Source of the DNA: Celeribacter naphthalenivorans
GTDB lineage: Bacteria > Pseudomonadota > Alphaproteobacteria > Rhodobacterales > Rhodobacteraceae
DNA: 33,551 nt
Assembly (NCBI RefSeq): GCF_020524585.1
Contig: NZ_JAIVLK010000012.1
Span: 1 to 33,551, forward strand
Reading direction: 5' to 3'
The notes under the pieces are model-generated. The model was not told the DNA's origin. It did no database searches and saw nothing but the letters and a program-made list of their open reading frames with translations. Shown piece after piece: positions 33,332 through 33,551 of this stretch (position 1 is the first letter of the stretch; each line of letters begins with the position of its first letter). The translations under genes were made by a program, and so were the position numbers.

Positions 33332-33551
33332 AATCTACTTTCCTTCTGTGGTGATGGTGGGGGCCTTTCCGGCCTCTCCTTATGCATTAACATTACTGTA
33401 TTGCGACGACCTAAGCCAATGTTTTATTTGCTTTTTTCATGAATTGTTTTCTTGCAATGCTCTTCCCTGTGCGTTTGCTTCGAACCTTGAGCTTGGGAGC
33501 ACAAACGGGCCGCCGCGCGGCCCAAACAAACATGGACCGCCTGACCCAAAG
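33332..33551. other. Upstream region of the DUF932 gene
   Basis: No gene is seen. There is a short GGCC-TTTCC-GGCC hairpin in the DUF932 leader (about 33364-33376). A strong GGGCCGC-CGC-GCGGCCC hairpin lies at 33507-33523, flanked by AAAC-rich DNA but without a clear T-tract. The promoter was not resolved. Confidence 0.3.

Overview
The window looks like a conjugative plasmid backbone from an alphaproteobacterium, most likely Rhodobacterales. The main evidence is a RepC-family replication initiator, a family confined to Alphaproteobacteria in established knowledge, together with moderate GC and typical alphaproteobacterial codon use. No chromosomal housekeeping gene, integrase, transposase, resistance or metabolic cargo was found. 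Replication, partition and transfer modules are all present, so the window may be most or all of a small self-transmissible plasmid.

Layout. (1) 193-1461, minus strand: repC, with inverted repeats in an AT-rich stretch inside the gene and a hairpin plus T-tract in its leader. (2) 1730-2935: two small unrecognised genes (2153-1821 minus, 2504-2869 plus), a divergent promoter region between them, and an operator region ahead of the transfer operon. (3) 3013-20903, plus strand: a long F-type (MPF-F) transfer operon in the order traA, L, E, K, B, V, C, unknown, trbI, S26 peptidase, traW, U, trbC, traN, thioredoxin-like, traF, traH, traG. Most genes overlap by ATGA or TAATG. A strong hairpin follows the pilin gene. 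(4) 20916-22671, minus strand: a small inner-membrane protein, a lipoprotein and a DsbA-like protein, placed between traG and traD where F carries its exclusion genes. (5) 22780-29978, plus strand: traD, a MobF relaxase-helicase (traI), an unknown gene and a lysozyme-like protein. (6) 30127-30586: seventeen and a half tandem 26-bp repeats directly upstream of a ParA/centromere-binding-protein operon (30644-31950). (7) 32012-33331, minus strand: two small unknown genes and a DUF932 protein.

How it works together. RepC would start replication. The 26-bp array, ParA and the partner protein would segregate the plasmid as a type Ib-like partition system. The traA-to-traG operon builds the pilus and secretion channel. 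TraD couples it to the relaxosome and TraI nicks and unwinds the DNA. Three thiol-disulfide proteins fit the cysteine-rich TraN, TraU and TraH. Two different peptidoglycan hydrolases, one fused to TraG and one free, would open the cell wall.

The most notable points are: the same 18-bp-phased operator repeats (core ACTNAGTT) ahead of both transfer operons, with a related element ahead of two small genes; a SleB-type cell-wall hydrolase domain fused to the end of TraG; a partition partner that appears to contain two ribbon-helix-helix-like units; and candidate exclusion proteins encoded against the transfer operon.
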